Shown here: positions 35,701 to 46,973 of the stretch, in pieces
Numbering within the stretch: position 1 is the first letter of the stretch
How the letters are laid out: the number at the start of each line of letters is the position of its first letter
From: Mesostigma viride
Taxonomy: Eukaryota; Streptophyta; Mesostigmatophyceae; Mesostigmatales; Mesostigmataceae
Direction of reading: 5' to 3'
Assembly (NCBI GenBank): GCA_009746045.1
Contig: RPFO01000189.1
Coordinates: 1-62,000, forward strand
DNA length: 62,000 bases
Position numbers and translations under genes: made by a program
Notes under the pieces: model-generated
Database searches by the model: none
What the model was told of the DNA's origin: nothing
Seen by the model: the letters and a program-made list of their open reading frames with translations, nothing else

Positions 35701-38700
35701 GCGCATGCGTGTGTGTGGTGGGGTCGCAAGCGCATGCGTGTGTGTGGTGGGGTCGCAAGCGCATGTGTGTGTGGTGGGGTCGCAAGCGCATGCGTGTGTG
35801 TGGTGGGGTCGCAAGCGCATGCGTGTGTGTGGTGGGGTCGCAAGCGCATGCGTGTGTGGTGGGGTCGCAAGCGCATGCGTGTGTGTGGTGGGGTCGCAAG
35901 CGCATGCGTGTGTGTGGTGGGGTCGCAAGCGCATGTGTGTGTGTGGTGGGGTCGCAAGCGCATGCGTGTGTGTGGTGGGGTCGCAAGCGCATGCGTGTGT
36001 GTGGTGGGGTCGCAAGCGCATGCGTGTGTGGTGGGGTCGCAAGCGCATGCGTGTGTGTGGTGGGGTCGCAAGCGCATGTGTGTGTGTGGTGGGGTCGCAA
36101 GCGCATGCGTGTGTGTGGTGGGGTCGCAAGCGCATGCGTGTGTGTGGTGGGGTCGCAAGCGCATGCGTGTGTGGTGGGGTCGCAAGCGCATGCGTGTGTG
36201 TGGTGGGGTCGCAAACGCATGCGTGTGTGTGGTGGGGTCGCAAGCGCATGCGTGTGTGTGGTGGGGTCGCAAGCGCATGCGTGTGTGTGGTGGGGTCGCA
36301 AGCGCATGCGTGTGTGTGGGGTCGCAAGCGCATGCGTGTGTGGTGGGGTCGCAAGCGCATGCGTGTGTGTGGTGGGGTCGCAAGCGCATGCGTGTGTGTG
36401 GTGGGGTCGCAAGCGCATGCGTGTGTGTGGTGGGGTCGCAAGCGCATGCGTGTGTGGTGGGGTCGCAAGCGCATGCGTGTGTGTGGTGGGGTCGCAAGCG
36501 CATGCGTGTGTGTGGTGGGGTCGCAAGCGCATGTGTGTGTGGTGGGGTCGCAAGCGCATGCGTGTGTGTGGTGGGGTCGCAAGCGCATGCGTGTGTGTGG
36601 TGGGGTCGCAAGCGCATGCGTGTGTGGTGGGGTCGCAAGCGCATGCGTGTGTGTGGTGGGGTCGCAAGCGCATGCGTGTGTGTGGTGGGGTCGCAAGCGC
36701 ATGCGTGTGTGTGGTGGGGTCGCAAGCGCATGCGTGTGTGTGGTGGGGTCGCAAGCGCATGCGTGTGTGGTGGGGTCGCAAGCGCATGCGTGTGTGGTGG
36801 GGTCGCAAGCGCATGCGTGTGTGTGGTGGGGTCGCAAGCGCATGCGTGTGTGTGGTGGGGTCGCAAGCGCATGCGTGTGTGTGGTGGGGTCGCAAGCGCA
36901 TGCGTGTGTGTGGTGGGGTCGCAAGCGCATGCGTGTGTGTGGTGGGGTCGCAAGCGCATGCGTGTGTGTGGTGGGGTCGCAAGCGCATGCGTGTGTGGTG
37001 GGGTCGCAAGCGCATGCGTGTGTGTGGTGGGGTCGCAAGCGCATGTGTGTGTGTGGTGGGGTCGCAAGCGCATGCGTGTGTGTGGTGGGGTCGCAAGCGC
37101 ATGCGTGTGTGTGGTGGGGTCGCAAGCGCATGCGTGTGTGTGGTGGGGTCGCAAGCGCATGTGTGTGTGTGGTGGGGTCGCAAGCGCATGCGTGTGTGTG
37201 GTGGGGTCGCAAGCGCATGCGTGTGTGTGGTGGGGTCGCAAGCGCATGCGTGTGTGTGGTGGGGTCGCAAGCGCATGTGTGTGTGTGGTGGGGTCGCAAG
37301 CGCATGCGTGTGTGTGGTGGGGTCGCAAGCGCATGCGTGTGTGTGGTGGGGTCGCAAGCGCATGCGTGTGTGGTGGGGTCGCAAGCGCATGCGTGTGTGT
37401 GGTGGGGTCGCAAGCGCATGCGTGTGTGTGGTGGGGTCGCAAGCGCATGTGTGTGTGTGGTGGGGTCGCAAGCGCATGCGTGTGTGTGGTGGGGTCGCAA
37501 GCGCATGCGTGTGTGTGGTGGGGTCGCAAGCGCATGCGTGTGTGGTGGGGTCGCAAGCGCATGCGTGTGTGTGGTGGGGTCGCAAGCGCATGCGTGTGTG
37601 TGGTGGGGTCGCAAGCGCATGTGTGTGTGGTGGGGTCGCAAGCGCATGCGTGTGTGTGGTGGGGTCGCAAGCGCATGCGTGTGTGTGGTGGGGTCGCAAG
37701 CGCATGCGTGTGTGGTGGGGTCGCAAGCGCATGCGTGTGTGTGGTGGGGTCGCAAGCGCATGCGTGTGTGTGGTGGGGTCGCAAGCGCATGCGTGTGTGT
37801 GGTGGGGTCGCAAGCGCATGCGTGTGTGGTGGGGTCGCAAGCGCATGCGTGTGTGTGGTGGGGTCGCAAGCGCATGCGTGTGTGTGGTGGGGTCGCAAGC
37901 GCATGCGTGTGTGTGGTGGGGTCGCAAGCGCATGCGTGTGTGTGGTGGGGTCGCAAGCGCATGCGTGTGTGTGGTGGGGTCGCAAGCGCATGCGTGTGTG
38001 TGGTGGGGTCGCAAGCGCATGCGTGTGTGTGGTGGGGTCGCAAGCGCATGCGTGTGTGTGGTGGGGTCGCAAGCGCATGCGTGTGTGTGGTGGGGTCGCA
38101 AGCGCATGCGTGTGTGTGGTGGGGTCGCAAGCGCATGCGTGTGTGTGGTGGGGTCGCAAGCGCATGCGTGTGTGTGGTGGGGTCGCAAGCGCATGCGTGT
38201 GTGTGGTGGGGTCGCAAGCGCATGCGTGTGTGTGGTGGGGTCGCAAGCGCATGCGTGTGTGTGGTGGGGTCGCAAGCGCATGCGTGTGTGTGGTGGGGTC
38301 GCAAGCGCATGCGTGTGTGTGGTGGGGTCGCAAGCGCATGCGTGTGTGTGGTGGGGTCGCAAGCGCATGCGTGTGTGGTGGGGTCGCAAGCGCATGCGTG
38401 TGTGTGGTGGGGTCGCAAGCGCATGCGTGTGTGTGGTGGGGTCGCAAGCGCATGCGTGTGTGTGGTGGGGTCGCAAGCGCATGCGTGTGTGTGGTGGGGT
38501 CGCAAGCGCATGTGTGTGTGTGGTGGGGTCGCAAGCGCATGCGTGTGTGTGGTGGGGTCGCAAGCGCATGCGTGTGTGTGGTGGGGTCGCAAGCGCATGC
38601 GTGTGTGTGGTGGGGTCGCAAGCGCATGCGTGTGTGTGGTGGGGTCGCAAGCGCATGCGTGTGTGTGGTGGGGTCGCAAGCGCATGCGTGTGTGTGGTGG

Positions 38701-41700
38701 GGTCGCAAGCGCATGCGTGTGTGTGGTGGGGTCGCAAGCGCATGCGTGTGTGTGGTGGGGTCGCAAGCGCATGCGTGTGTGGTGGGGTCGCAAGCGCATG
38801 CGTGTGTGTGGTGGGGTCGCAAGCGCATGCGTGTGTGTGGTGGGGTCGCAAGCGCATGCGTGTGTGGTGGGGTCGCAAGCGCATGCGTGTGTGGTGGGGT
38901 CGCAAGCGCATGCGTGTGTGTGGTGGGGTCGCAAGCGCATGCGTGTGTGGTGGGGTCGCAAGCGCATGCGTGTGTGTGGTGGGGTCGCAAGCGCATGCGT
39001 GTGTGGTGGGGTCGCAAGCGCATGTGTGTGTGTGGTGGGGTCGCAAGCGCATGCGTGTGTGGTGGGGTCGCAAGCGCATGCGTGTGTGTGGTGGGGTCGC
39101 AAGCGCATGCGTGTGTGTGGTGGGGTCGCAAGCGCATGCGTGTGTGTGGTGGGGTCGCAAGCGCATGCGTGTGTGTGGTGGGGTCGCAAGCGCATGCGTG
39201 TGTGGTGGGGTCGCAAGCGCATGCGTGTGTGTGGTGGGGTCGCAAGCGCATGCGTGTGTGTGGTGGGGTCGCAAGCGCATGCCTGGGTAAGTTGTCTCCC
39301 CACATGTGCCGTGTATGATCTTCGCTGGTGACTGGATCCACTGTTTTGGACTGTGTGCTGGCATCGCCCCCCTTTCCGTCCCCCCCTCCCCCCCCCCCAA
39401 CCCTTTTGGTCCCCTTTCCTCTTGTCTCCTTCCCCCCTCCCCATTGCTTTAAATGTCTCACCCTCCTGCCCCCCTCACCCTCCTGCCACCCCACATACAC
39501 ACCATGGTCCACTGCAAAATTATCGAATATCGTCCGTTCCCCCCCCGCAGATGCGCCGCGACCGGGTGACGTCCGAGTCCAAGCAGGGCGCGCCGCCGCC
39601 CGTGCAGACGCGCCTCCACAAGTCGCTCAAGCTCTGGTCCTTCTATGTCGACCTGGAGGAGTCCCTGGGCACGCTGGCGACCGTGCGCCCCCTCTACGAC
39701 CGCATCCTGGAGCTGCGCATCGCCACGCCGCAGATCATCATCAACTATGCGCATCTGCTCGAGGAGAACAAGTTCTTCGATGACAGCTTCCGCGTCTACG
39801 AGCGCGGGGTGGCAGCGTTCAAGTACCCGCACGTGAAGGACATCTGGACAATCTACCTGACCAAGTTTGTGGCGCGGTATGGCGGCAAGAAGCTGGAACG
39901 TGCGCGCGATTTATTTGAGCAGGCGCTGGCTGGTGCCCCACCCGCGGAGGCGCGCCCGCTGTACCTGCAGTACGCCAAGCTGGAGGAGGACTACGGCCTC
40001 GGCCGTCATGCGATGGCCATCTATGACCGCGCGATGAGGAACCTGCCCGAGGAGGAGCGGCTTGGCGTCTTTGACATCTACGTGGCGCGCGCGACACAGC
40101 TGTTTGGCATCAGCAAGACGCGGGAGATCTACGAGGTGGGTGGCGAGACATCGCTGATGTGGGTGGCCAAACTTCTACGAGGTGGGTGGCGAGACATCGC
40201 TGATGTGGGTGGCCAAACGTCTGAGGTGGGTGGCGAGACATCGCTGATGTGGGTGGCCAAACGTCTGAGGTGGGTGGCGAGACATCGCTGATGTGGGTGG
40301 CCAAACTTCTACGAGGTGGTTGGCGAGACATCGCTGATGTGGGTGGCCAAACGTCTATGAGGTGGGTGGCGAGACATCGCTGATGTGGGTGGCCAAACGT
40401 CTGAGGTGGGTGGCGAGACATCGCTGATGTGGGTGGCCAAACGTCTGAGGTGGGTGGCGAGACATCGCTGATGTGGGTGGCCAAACGTCTATGAGGTGGG
40501 TGGCGAGACATCGCTGATGTGGGTGGCCAAACGTCTGAGGTGGGTGGCGAGACATCACTGATGTGGGTGGCCAAACGTCTGAGGTGGGTGGCGAGACATC
40601 GCTGATGTGGGTGGCCAAACGTCTACGAGGTGGGTGGCGAGACATCGCTGATGTGGGTGGCCAAACGTCTGAGGTGGGTGGCGAGACATCGCTGATGTGG
40701 GTAGCCAAACTTCTACGAGGTGGGTGGCGAGACATCGCTGATGTGGGTGGCCAAACGTCTATGAGGTGGGTGGCGAGACATCGCTGATGTGGGTGGCCAA
40801 ACGTCTGAGGTGGGTGGCAAGACATCGCTGATGTGGGTGGCCAAACGTCTATGAGGTGGGTGGCGAGACATCGCTGATGTGGGTGGCCAAACGTCTATGA
40901 GGTGGGTGGCGAGACATCGCTGATGTGGGTGGCCAAACGTCTGAGGTGGGTGGCAAGACATCGCTGATGTGGGCGTGCCTGGGAATCAGCGTCCCACAAA
41001 GTTCCTTACTGACTCTGGGGGGCTTGGTGACGTAGTTGCTGGTCTGTGAGGGTTGAGGTGTGTAACAGAATTATGACTTTTGCAATCGTTGTTAGTGAGG
41101 TGGCAAAGGGGGATGCCCAAAAAAAAGAGGGGGGGGGGATGCAAGGGGTGAAAGGTCCGTTGTTTGCGCGGGTTACCGACAGGGGGTGGGAGGTAAATAC
41201 AGGGACGTCCAAAGTGTTTGCGTGCAGGAGGGTACGCAAGGGGTGAGGTGGAAGAGGCGCGTGCGAGGGGTGAGCTGCGAGCGGGTGGTTTGCCTTCAGA
41301 GGGGATGCAAGGGGGTAGGTGGTGAGGGGGTGTGATAAGGGGGTAGCAGTCAGGGGGGCACAAGCAGGAGAGACGCGTTGGGGTTTTCAACAAGGGATGT
41401 GTGAGCAGGGGTGTGTGTGGGCGGGATGAGGTCCGCACGGTGGTGGGTGCACGATTGGACGAGTGGGGCAGACTGGGGAAGTCACATGTTGTGGCTGCAA
41501 GTGGCTTGTAGAACATGGCATGGGCAGAAGCATACCAGCGGCCAAGTTGTAGGACAAGGTACTTGCGCAACTGTGTTCGGCGTTGCCGTGCTGTAGGTGA
41601 TATTGCAGTTTTCTGGGCACCTGGGGGGCCACAACGTGGCTCATTGCATGGCGGTGTGCCTGCGCCCGTCTTTAGAAGCATGGGACTGGTACCAACCCAG

Positions 41701-43627
41701 CCCATGGGAAACTTGCCAGTCATCAGTTTCTTTAGACGCGCGATTGGGCAAACTGGCCCGCCCAAGCATTCAACCACCCACCCACCCGTTTTCCCATTGT
41801 ACCTCTATCACTCGTAAATTCCCCTGACACACGCCCCCCTGACAACCCCTTCCCCCAACTCTCTTTGCAACTCTCTATCCCCCCCCCCTTCGCTCTGCCC
41901 CCCTCCCTTACCCCCCTTCTCCCCCTTCCGCTCCCCCCCACCCACTTCCCTGCGCCGCCCTCCGTCCCCCCCCCCCCCCTCCCTCCCCCCGCCCCCCCCC
42001 TCTCCTCCCCCTCTCCCCCCACCAGTCTGCGATCGAGTCGGGCCTGGCGGACAAGGACGTGAAGGCGGTATGCCTGCGGTATGCCGCGCTCGAGCGCAAG
42101 CTGGGCGAGATCGACCGCGCGCGCGCTATCTTCTGCCACGCGGCACAGCTGGCCGACCCCCGCACCGACACCATCTTCTGGGAGCAGTGGCACCAGTTCG
42201 AGGTGGGTGGGTGTAATGCGCACGCTCGTTTGTTACAGATGGGTGGGCGCGTATATCTGGCTTGCTTGTCACAGGTGGTTGGTTGGACGCGCTTGTTGAT
42301 GTGTTTGAGGTGAGCGCGCATGCATGCGCTTTTGATGCACGTGGGTGGGTGACCACGCGGTTTGTCCTGGTGGGTGCCGGTGCACGCTTGTTCCCTCGTC
42401 CAAGGTGGGGATGGGAGCGCACTGCTGTCGTCACCTCAAGCACTTGTTTCATACCGTCGGCTCTCTCGTCCACTCCATCGTTGGGCACCCATGTCCACAA
42501 AGCATGCACACATGGGCATGTCCAAAAAGCATGACCACCAATAACCACATCCTGACTCGCCCCATTGCCCCTCGCCGTGCCGCGTCGCTGGCTTGCCTTG
42601 TCACCCTGCTACTTGCCTGCATCTTGCCTGCATCTTGCCCGCATCTTGCCTGCTACTTGCCCGCATCTTGCCTGCTACTTGCCTGCATGCATCGGCTCCC
42701 CCCCCCCCTGCAGGTGCAGCACGGCAACGAGGACACGTTCCGCGACATGCTGCGCATCAAGCGGAGCGTGTCGGCCAGCCACAGCCAGGTAACGTGGGCC
42801 ACCGCCCTGTCTTCACCGCCCTGTCTTCACCGCCCTGTCTTCCTGCTTCACCGCACGCACCGCCATCCCTCCTGCATCATACCCCATCCTCCAGCGCATG
42901 CCATTGCCTTCGCTCTTGCGTCACCCCCCATCCTCCCGAGCATGCTTTCTGTTGCCCACGATGAGGGGTTGGCGTGGAATAATTTTGGCCGTGTTTTCCG
43001 TAGGGCCGTTTTGCCAATACGCGTGCACTAGTCCATGTGCAGCGAGTTATCCCATGAAGCACAGCAATGTGATCTTCTAGGAGGGGCTACTCTGCCTGCC
43101 TGCCTCCTGCCTTCCCTGCGACCTATGCACGCATGATACATGACGTGCCGCATGTTTATGCAAGTGTGCACCTGTTTTCATGCCACCCCGCTTGCCGCCC
43201 CCCCTCCGCCCCCCCTCCCCCCCCTGGCCCCTGTCAGATGAACTTCATGGTCCCTGAGTACCTCAAGCAGCCGGGCCCCGACGTGCTGGACCCACTCACT
43301 GTGGGCGAGAAGCGCAAGCGCGACGAGGACAGCGCCATGGCCGCGCTCGAGCGCCAGGTGGTGCCGCCTCCTCCGCCGGCCGCCACCAAGGCGCCCAAGA
43401 TCATGGGCTTCGTGAGCGGCGGGCTAGAGCTGGAGGGGAAGCGCGTGGCGCCTGCCGGGGTGGCGCCGGCGGCCGGCCGCGCGAACCCGGAGGAGATTGA
43501 GTTGGGCGAAGGGGAGGAGGAGGAGGAGGAGGGCGCCGCCGGAGGGGCCAGCATGATGCAGCTGGACGTGCCGGACGCGGTGTTTGGCGGCCTCAAGGCG
43601 GCTGTTGAGGAGAAGAAGGAAGGCTAG
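26732..43627 (+). CDS. SYF1: Pre-mRNA-splicing factor SYF1 (XAB2 homologue), 10 exons
   Basis: HAT-repeat (TPR-like) scaffold of the spliceosomal NineTeen/Prp19-associated complex; animal XAB2 also acts in transcription-coupled repair. Exons: 26732-26928, 27180-27609, 28152-28379, 28791-28991, 29620-29874, 31076-31195, 39551-40135, 42026-42202, 42714-42788, 43238-43627. Together 2,658 nt, 885 codons plus stop, the family's usual size. All introns are GT-AG; the first splits a Trp codon (TG|G), all others are phase 0. Family blocks in order: LYEEELLRNPFSLKLWWRYL, ITINPxR-like HAT motifs such as YERALVTMHKMPRIWVEYL, RRTFDKALRSLPVTQHDRVW, NSVLLRQNPHNVAEWHKRV, YDRILELRIATPQIIINYA, KFVARYGGKKLERARDLFEQ, KLGEIDRARAIFCHAAQLAD, HGNEDTFRDMLRIKRSVSAS, NFMVPEYL. 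The C-terminus is acidic and Ala/Gly-rich. The start ATG is the first in frame before the conserved block. Introns 4-7 hold large tandem arrays, annotated separately. Confidence 0.97.
29246..29415. repeat. (CCCA)n then (CCCG)n array in SYF1 intron 4
   Basis: About 31 CCCA units pass directly into about 11 CCCG units by a single A-to-G change in the unit. It lies 205 bp upstream of the exon-5 acceptor. This array is C-rich on the sense strand, unlike the arrays in introns 5-7. Confidence 0.97.
30080..30889. repeat. 20-bp minisatellite, about 40 copies, SYF1 intron 5
   Basis: Unit GCGAGAGGGAAGGTTGGGGC, almost invariant, so that successive 60-bp blocks are identical. Variants are confined to the first four units, one CAAGAGG unit near 30661 and two GAGAGAG units near 30801-30840. 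Strongly purine/G-rich on the SYF1 sense strand. No stop occurs in any plus frame, giving three overlapping pseudo-ORFs of 230-285 codons. Confidence 0.98.
31178..31365. repeat. 85-bp duplication containing SYF1 exon-6 end and 5' splice site
   Basis: Units start at 31178, 31263 and 31348 (third partial). The first contains the real exon-6 end (GAGCCCGACTACGCGCAG, donor GTGGGG). The second repeats it with one change (GACCACGCGCAG|GTGGGG), so a second complete donor lies 85 bp downstream. The third stops before GT (CGCGCCCC). Confidence 0.95.
31388..32140. repeat. 38-bp minisatellite, about 19 copies, SYF1 intron 6
   Basis: Unit contains AACCTGTGCCAGCGTACGAC and GATTCTCAACACCTCATA. Variation is mostly G/A transitions within GTACGACGATT. 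The array degenerates at 32110-32160 into AT-rich sequence just before the 29-bp array. Confidence 0.97.
32207..39284. repeat. 29/27-bp minisatellite, about 250 copies, SYF1 intron 6
   Basis: Unit reads GCATGCGTGTGTGTGGTGGG then GTCGCAAGC (29 bp). A 27-bp version lacks one GT, and CATGTG or CATGTC variants occur. The two lengths are interspersed through 7.1 kb. All six frames are open for about 2,370-2,440 codons because the unit lacks stops on both strands; none is a gene. It fills most of an 8.4-kb intron between exons 6 (ends 31195) and 7 (starts 39551). Each unit contains the 17-nt strictly alternating purine-pyrimidine run GCGCATGCGTGTGTGTG. Confidence 0.98.
40127..40975. repeat. 44-46-bp array grown from the exon-7 splice donor, about 19 copies
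   Basis: The first unit starts inside exon 7 (ATCTACGAG|GTGGGTGGCG). Later units repeat TCTACGAG or TCTATGAG or TCTGAG followed by GTGGGTGGCGAGACATCGCT and GATGTGGGTGGCCAAAC. Every unit therefore carries a GAG|GTGGGT donor-like site. Lengths differ through the TCTGAG (44 bp) and TCTACGAG/TCTATGAG (46 bp) variants. Confidence 0.96.
41860..42025 (+). promoter_or_regulatory. Very long polypyrimidine tract and 3' splice site of SYF1 intron 7
   Basis: About 160 nt of nearly pure C/T ending CCCCCCACCAG immediately before exon 8 (42026). Shorter C-rich tracts precede exons 2, 7 and 9, so this is the gene's usual acceptor style in extended form. Confidence 0.8.
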
Positions 43628-44984
43628 GGATTGTTGTAGTGCAGAGCTGAAGAAGTGTGGCGTGTCATTGGCACCATGCTTTGTCGCCATCTCCTACCAT
43701 GGCTCGTTTGACACAAAGAATGGTTGTTGGGTCTCATCAACGTCCAATTTATGTGGCAACATGTATGTTCTGTGCTTACCTGTCACAATGGTAAATGACA
43801 GCAGTCATACCCTTGTAGCGCAATGCTGTCACGCAGGACCTAATTGCCAGTCATAATTTCGTCCACTATCAATGTAGGCAGTAAGTGCAGGCTTCATGCA
43901 GCGTCACTTACCAGAAGACTGATGTCCTCTCGCAGATCGATTTCATGGTTGCTTTGTGCCCTGACAATATGTTGTCACATGTTATTAATGAATCAATTGC
44001 AACTAACCTTCCATAGCCTGGCCATGAGCACTGCACGAGAAATGCCCAGGCCCTGAAATACGGTCGATGCACACTCCAACACATCAACAAATCTGCATCA
44101 ATAACCGAATTGCATCCATTTTCTTTCCTGCATGATGTACTGTACTATGCTCACTTACTCAAGCATACTCTGCCGCACACGCGGAGGAGGTGGAGATACT
44201 TGCCGCAGAGATCAATCGCCACACGGCCAGCCAACCAGCTAGCATAAGGCGGCATGGCGGTCTCTCGACCGTCTCACCGAATGCCAGGAAACACGAAGGG
44301 CTGACATCCCAAGCACCCCCAGTGAACGCCTTGAGGTTTGGTTCAGCTCCCAGGCCAAACTTGAAATTATTTTTCTATGAGATTAGCGTACTACTCTTAC
44401 TTTGGACTTACTTCCAAATTCTGTATTAAGGGGCGCGAAAATAAGCCGAGCTCTGGCTGCCGAGAATCGTGGTTCTCTGAACATAGTTTCTTTATAGTGA
44501 GATGGAAGGGTAGCCGCTATAGCTAGGTTATAGGGTTCACGTGACCGCATACCTGTTGAGATTGGTTGCGGCCTGATCCGGATCAGTCGTGGCCAAAGCT
44601 TTGGCCAGTTTTTCTTGGCCAGGTGGCAGGAGCTACGTTGAGATATAAAGCTGCCACTGTCTAGGTTTCTTTGTTAATGGCGTGGTGATTAACTAGATCT
44701 AGATTCTTTCTCTCACGCAATATGTGACCTAATAGCCCCGGCAGCCTTACGTAAGCTGCCGGCAATTAGAACGCAACATTGCGTCATTTGTTCGGACGCA
44801 ACATTTGCGTGGCGAAAAATTCCGGGCCAAGGCCGCATGACACACAAAAAAGGACAAAAACAAACCCACCTAGCTAAGGTCGGCCTCTTTTCTTTTCACA
44901 AGGGCGGCGACAGCAAGCCAGGGGAAACGAACCTCTGGTTTGACGAACCTTTACTGTCGGAGCCGTTTTTGGCCCTGAGCAGCA
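43628..44984. other. SYF1 3' flank, no gene; palindrome cluster at 44573-44810
   Basis: No recognisable ORF. Within 240 bp lie the perfect palindromes CTGATCCGGATCAG (44573-44586), TGGCCAAAGCTTTGGCCA (44590-44607) and ACGCAACATTGCGT (44771-44784), a near-palindrome around TTACGTAA (about 44738-44760), and a second ACGCAA-CAT-TTGCGT (44796-44810). They precede the third ORF1-only LINE copy and may be its 5' UTR or the remains of another element. Confidence 0.5.
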
Positions 44985-46401
44985 ATGCCGAAGGGGTGCA
45001 AGGCTACAGCAAGGCAGGCAGCCCGCGGGGAGGACAGGACGCCCATGCACCGCGCGCGGGCTGCTGCTGCCAGTCACGCGCAGGTCGCTTTCAGCGCCAA
45101 AGAGAAGCAGCCCGCCGCTCCGCTTGCCAAGTGCGTCAGCCCCGCAGCGGCGGTAGGGGCAGTCGAGCAGGTCTTCGGTGCCGAGGACTGGGTGACGGAC
45201 GCCAGCTCGTGGAGCTCGAGCCAGCCGTGAAGTCTGTCGTGCAGTTGCTGGCCGGTCACGTTGACGTTGCCGACGTGTTGGACGCACGTGACCCAAACGG
45301 AGCGTTGGTGGCAAAACTGCTGGCCGTGGCAGATCTCGGCCGAGATCTCTTGGGTGCTCGGAAGTGGTGAATCCGGGCAAAATAGTGTTCCGGCCCGATT
45401 TGCCTCAGTGGCAAAAAGGTTCCGGCACTATTTCACCTAACTCCCGGAGATCTGGGCCCACCCTCCCACCTCCGTGACCGACACCACAGAGCATTCACAC
45501 CCTCTGCAGCCTTTGAGCAGCCCGTGACCCCCCTCGATCGCTGCGGATGTGGCAGCCATGCGCAGCACGCTGGCTGCCGAGCTCCCCACCATCTCCACCG
45601 CCACCTCCATATGCACCCTCCTCGCCTCCACCTCCACCGCCACCAGTGACTGCCACAACCGACGCCATCACCGCCCTGCAGCTCCGTGACATCGACAAGC
45701 GCCTCAAGGACAACGCGGCATCGCCATCGAGTGCCTGCAAAACACCGGAGGCCTCACCGCCCAGGTGGTGAAGGACATTGCCGCCAAGCCAGCCCCCGCT
45801 GGCCCAGCAGGCAATATACTCCCCACGGCGCAGACCTGGGCCGCCAATGATGCTACTGAACCACACCACCACCACCATGCACCTAGAGGGCACCACCTCT
45901 GCCATCGCAGTCGGCTCACTGTCAGCTCAAGCAACAGATGCTAGACGTACCTCCGCGAGGAGGCCGCGAGCTCGACATGCAAGCACAGCCATATCACGTC
46001 ATCGTAAAGCACTTCAACCTGCTTGAAGGTGAGAACTCCGAGAAGCTTGCACAGGCGGTTACGGACAAAACCCTTGCCCCCATGGCCCTCATTGGTGAGC
46101 TCAACTGAGCTGGAGGCCCGCTCCGCCTTCCCCACTCGCGGGGCACGGCGGGACTGACCCCGCCGTGCTGCTCACCTTTGAGCACATGGCGGACAAGCTT
46201 TTGTGATCCTCAAGCGCCACAAGCGGCTCGTGAGGACTCCCTACACGCTGGACGACGACTTGACCCTGGTGCGGCAACAACGGCGACGTACTCAGCTCCA
46301 GCTCCGGCAGACCACGGCAGGGAATTAAGAAGCCGGTATACTGGAAGGGGGCGGCGCCATCTACCTACGTCGGCCACAAGCCCTGCCGCAAGCGACCCCC
46401 G

Positions 46402-46973
46402 TGTTACGTCGCGTAACAATTCGTTGTAGTTACGGACGTAAATTAGGTCCTTGGCCTCGGTTGTTCCTAGGTTACGTGCAGTTCTAGTTTGGACATGATT
46501 GTCCCCGTAACAGTACTGTGGTATAGTGGGTGCCTTTGGGCGCCGCGCCGCGTACTATATTAGTGATCCTTATCCTTTTGTAGAATGTAGTGGACAGGCG
46601 TGCATCTGTGCACCTGCCTGTGTTTCTGTGGTTCTGCAGGCGAGGGCCAGGTCGGCCCGAGCCTGTTGGACCGTTGGTGACCATTTATGCACGTTCCACT
46701 CCTTGTGTGGTCACTCGGCGTGTGTTAAGTGAATTGACACATTTAGGCTTGGGTCACGGCAGTGTAGTTGTGTTTCCTTCCTCTATTCCTGGAGTAAACG
46801 GGTTTTGGTAAATGGTTGTATGGCGTATTATAGCAACACTTACGTTAATGCATTGAGATCAGCTCCGTCACGTTCGTCTTTCGCCAGAGGGTTAAGTAGA
46901 GGAGGCCTGACCAGTTTAGGTAGTATCAGGCCCATTAGAGGTAGAGGTGGAGGTAGATATCCGCGGCGTAACA
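46402..46973 (+). repeat. 5' LTR
   Basis: 572 bp, TG...CA ends. The first 17 nt form a perfect hairpin TGTTACG-TCG-CGTAACA, whose right arm equals the LTR terminus. Differs from the 3' LTR at three sites that I can see (GTGATCC versus GTGGTCC; CTGCCTG versus CTGCTTG; GTGGTTC versus GTGTTTC). Flanked on the left by CCCCG. Confidence 0.96.

Noticed and set aside
32111-39512. Six overlapping frames of about 2,400 codons each, on both strands
   Set aside because: Direct consequence of a stop-free 29/27-bp unit; lies in an intron of SYF1 with good splice sites on both sides.
46805-46819. Extending the leader ORF upstream of ATG 46820
   Set aside because: Would need a non-ATG start without support.
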